Shown in pieces: positions 62,108 through 64,000 of a DNA stretch of 64,000 bases. The first letter of the stretch is position 1. Every line of letters begins with the position of its first letter. The DNA is from Galeruca laticollis. Taxonomy: Eukaryota; Arthropoda; Insecta; Coleoptera; Chrysomelidae. Below the pieces are notes generated by a model. That model saw nothing but the letters and a program-made list of their open reading frames with translations. It had not been told where the DNA came from and did no database searches. Made by a program: the position numbers and the translations under genes. Location: contig OY998176.1 in NCBI GenBank assembly GCA_963921935.1, forward strand, positions 143,512,305 to 143,576,304, read 5' to 3'.

Positions 62108-62200
62108 GGGAGTAAATTTCATTAATCCCTCAGCTAAATGATACCCTCGCTCGCTCGTGCATAAACTTTAGCTTTGGGATAAAAATTGCACTTTACTCCC
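62108..62200. repeat. Fold-back repeat with GGGAGTAAA arms
   Basis: GGGAGTAAA at 62108-62116 pairs with TTTACTCCC at 62192-62200. GCTAAA pairs with TTTAGC inside, around a tip with cgctcgctcg. It shares attaatccct(c/t)ag with the fold-back at 46074-46160. There is no coding content. Confidence 0.7.
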
Positions 62201-62689
62201 TTGCTGCATGAATAACTATTATTATTGAATCATTAATATATTATCTATACATACATACCTTTTTAATTCACAAGATGTAAAAATATATACAATGAACTGG
62301 CAAATATCAATAGAGTTGCACACATTAAACTTTGTTCGCAATTCACGTCTGACCACAGACTAAATGTTGTATTAAAAAAGCGAATAATCCTCACCCAAAT
62401 AACCGATAAATATTGTTCCAAAGGTTGTTCCTAAAATTGCATGTGTACAGACATTTCATTAGACAGCGAGTCCGCTCGAAGGTTAAACATATAAATCATA
62501 ATATGAACACGGCTTTTCAAAACTTTGTAAACAGCAAAGCAAATTCATTTAAAACAAAAAAAATAAACTCACAATATGAAAATTTAATTAAATTTTAGCT
62601 CAATCAAAGTGTCCACCTCTTTTTATCATCTTCTCGCACATTCTATTAATTTCTCTAAATAATCGTTACCTAACTTGATCCTTTCATTC

Positions 62690-62906
62690 TATATTAGTGT
62701 TTTGTAAGATCTGATCGTTCTCCCTTCTATCAAGTTCATCCACATTAGTTCAATGGGAGAATGAATCCAGGGACAATGATATTCAGTCCATTGGGTATGG
62801 GACAATTACCCAACCTGGTCCATTCGTTTTATAATAGTGTTTTGAGAGAACTGATTGTTCTCCCTTCTATCAAGTTCATCCACATTGGTTCAATGGGAGA
62901 AGGAAT
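62690..62906. repeat. 140-bp tandem duplication with internal hairpin
   Basis: The block tagtgttttg ... ctgat(c/t)gttctcccttct ... ttcaatgggagaa occurs at 62692-62766 and again at 62832-62906 with a period of 140 bp. Each copy can pair TTCTCCC with GGGAGAA across about 28 bases. Confidence 0.8.
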
Positions 62907-62909
62907 GGC

Positions 62910-64000
62910 TCTGAATCTTATCCTGGTCACTTTTATTAATTAACAAAAGTAAATTTCTTACGAAAATTTTAGACGACTTTTGAGACTTGCAAACGGTGTC
63001 ATCAAAAATTTAAACATTTCTAAGAATTTCAGTGAAAGCCGCTCATTAATCCCTTGTCTCATTTTCGAGTTATAACGTTTCCAAGCTGTTAAAATGTGAT
63101 AATTTACGTTTGGAAGTTATTGACATGAGAAAATTAAATCTTTCCCTAAAAACTTGAGTATATGCCGATAATGTACACATTTTTGGAAAGGGGAAGAAAG
63201 GGACTTTCAGATGGTATTAAAAAATATATGGTGTTGTATTTAAAATAAACCGATAATTTCGTTTCAAAAATGGTCATTTTTTTTTCAGCGCCTTCGGGAA
63301 AAAATATACATTTGGCAACTATGTCAATAAAAATTTGAAGGAAATATAAGAAGTTAAGTGAAAACTACACGTCGATATCTTTTTCCATTCTCGATTAATA
63401 AGCCATCAAAATGTGTTACTTTATAGTGGAACACCTGGTATTTCAACAAGAGCTTAAAAGAGTGTAGGGTCATTTTAAAATAAAGTTTGTCTGGTCTCAT
63501 TTGAAATAGTTGCTATGTACATATACTTTTTTGGGTGTTTCACGTATAAGATTTCAGTTTCGAAAGGTTTGATTTGTTTTTCTATGTTTATTGGGGCCCA
63601 TCGATACTTGAACCTTGTACATTGTAAAGACTACGCTGTCCCAAACTATCAGCTGTGAATTGCACTAATGGCGTTAATTTTCAAACACCTTTTAGTAAGC
63701 ATTGTACATGTTTCTAAATCCCCCTGTTTGACATATCTCTACTGAATAAAAATATCTGAAACTTAAATTGGCCATCCAAAGGACCATTGATATTTGTAGT
63801 TTTTATTTGCCTTTGCCCACTCTAGTCTATTTTTTGAATGTCAAATTGTTAGTTTCAATTTTTTCTATACAGTACATCCTCTAGTTTCCAGTAGATGTCT
63901 TTTAACACCAAAATATGTGTTTCTCTAATGTTTAAGCAGTGTTTTGTCATTTTCATGAGAAACTTATGGTAGCACTTGAAATCTTTTTAGTACAGACAAT
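62910..64000. other. Sequence without a recognisable gene
   Basis: This is AT-rich intronic sequence to the end of the window. I looked for the missing METAP2 exons (LPR.KHLL..I, TLAFCRRWL and the C-terminal Glu block) and did not find them. No transposon coding segment is recognised. Confidence 0.45.

Larger units (their letters stand above)
55211..62482 (-). mobile_element. piggyBac-like element E with nested I-type LINE
   Basis: TTAA lies at 55207-55210 and 62483-62486. The ends inside the TTAA are CCTTCGAGC(A/G)G on both sides, in inverted orientation. The motif cgagcaggnac recurs near 55244. A decayed transposase N-terminus lies on the minus strand at about 55570-55380. The LINE at 56480-62030 was inserted inside it. 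The C-terminal half of the transposase is missing, so the copy is an internally deleted one. Confidence 0.6.

Noticed and set aside
1..64000. tRNA or rRNA genes
   Set aside because: No cloverleaf-like segment with A and B boxes and no conserved rRNA stretch was seen by eye. tRNAscan-SE would settle this.
55060..64000. Remaining METAP2 exons
   Set aside because: I looked for the conserved C-terminal blocks and found none. The stretch is filled by piggyBac and LINE sequence, so the exons lie beyond 64000.

Overview
The window looks like an AT-rich, repeat-laden insect nuclear genome; a beetle with a large genome is possible, but the sequence does not settle the order. The evidence is two spliced, conserved eukaryotic genes whose introns are packed with transposable elements of typically arthropod kinds: Jockey-, I-, RTE- and CR1-like LINEs, Penelope-like elements, a Ty3/gypsy-like LTR element, several piggyBac elements and two pogo-like elements. 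I saw no bacterial gene, CRISPR array, tRNA or rRNA.

Host genes. A dihydrolipoamide dehydrogenase gene (DLD) runs on the minus strand. Its first five coding exons are 34398-34357, 34032-33889, 29101-28963, 23731-23487 and 6846-6745, and all join in phase. The rest lies beyond the left edge. A methionine aminopeptidase 2 gene (METAP2) runs on the plus strand, with exons 34916-35054, 35111-35469, 54257-54596, 54678-54812 and 54884-55058. The rest lies beyond the right edge. The two genes are head to head, with 517 bp between their start codons, so they probably share a bidirectional promoter. Almost everything else is intronic transposon sequence.

Layout of DLD introns. 615-6003 is a pogo-like transposase remnant split by a young LTR element (1288-5701), whose LTRs carry six covarying hairpins. 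6945-13560 is a CR1-like LINE fragment split by a Jockey-type LINE. That LINE is in turn split by a Penelope-like element (8430-11125) with 926-bp inverted arms and hammerhead ribozyme motifs. 13680-19545 is an I-type LINE with a perfect 90-bp palindrome in its 3' region. Then come a piggyBac remnant (20.3-22.2 kb), an LTR-like repeat array (22.9 kb), a second inverted-arm Penelope-like element (24171-27377), a third Penelope fragment (28.6 kb), an RTE-type LINE (29.8-33.1 kb) split by a tandem-repeat element, and another piggyBac fragment.

Layout of METAP2 introns. 35929-41626 is a TTAA-flanked piggyBac element containing a complete TA-flanked pogo-like element (38064-41399). That pogo-like element itself holds an antisense THAP-domain fragment. 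41931-49030 is a further piggyBac remnant split by a 4.35-kb TIR element (42566-46913). This element encodes a spliced, nearly intact protein of a family I cannot confidently place, and it is the best candidate here for a poorly described system. 49.06-49.8 kb is an eRF1 retropseudogene. 49.8-54.2 kb holds copies of a 170-bp-unit repeat family and a minus-strand LINE, partly in tandem duplication. Downstream of the last visible METAP2 exon, a piggyBac-like element (55211-62482) contains an I-type LINE whose two ORFs are both open (56821-58185 and 58193-61882).

The host genes themselves look functional. The transposons form at least four nested stacks, which gives relative insertion ages directly from the sequence.
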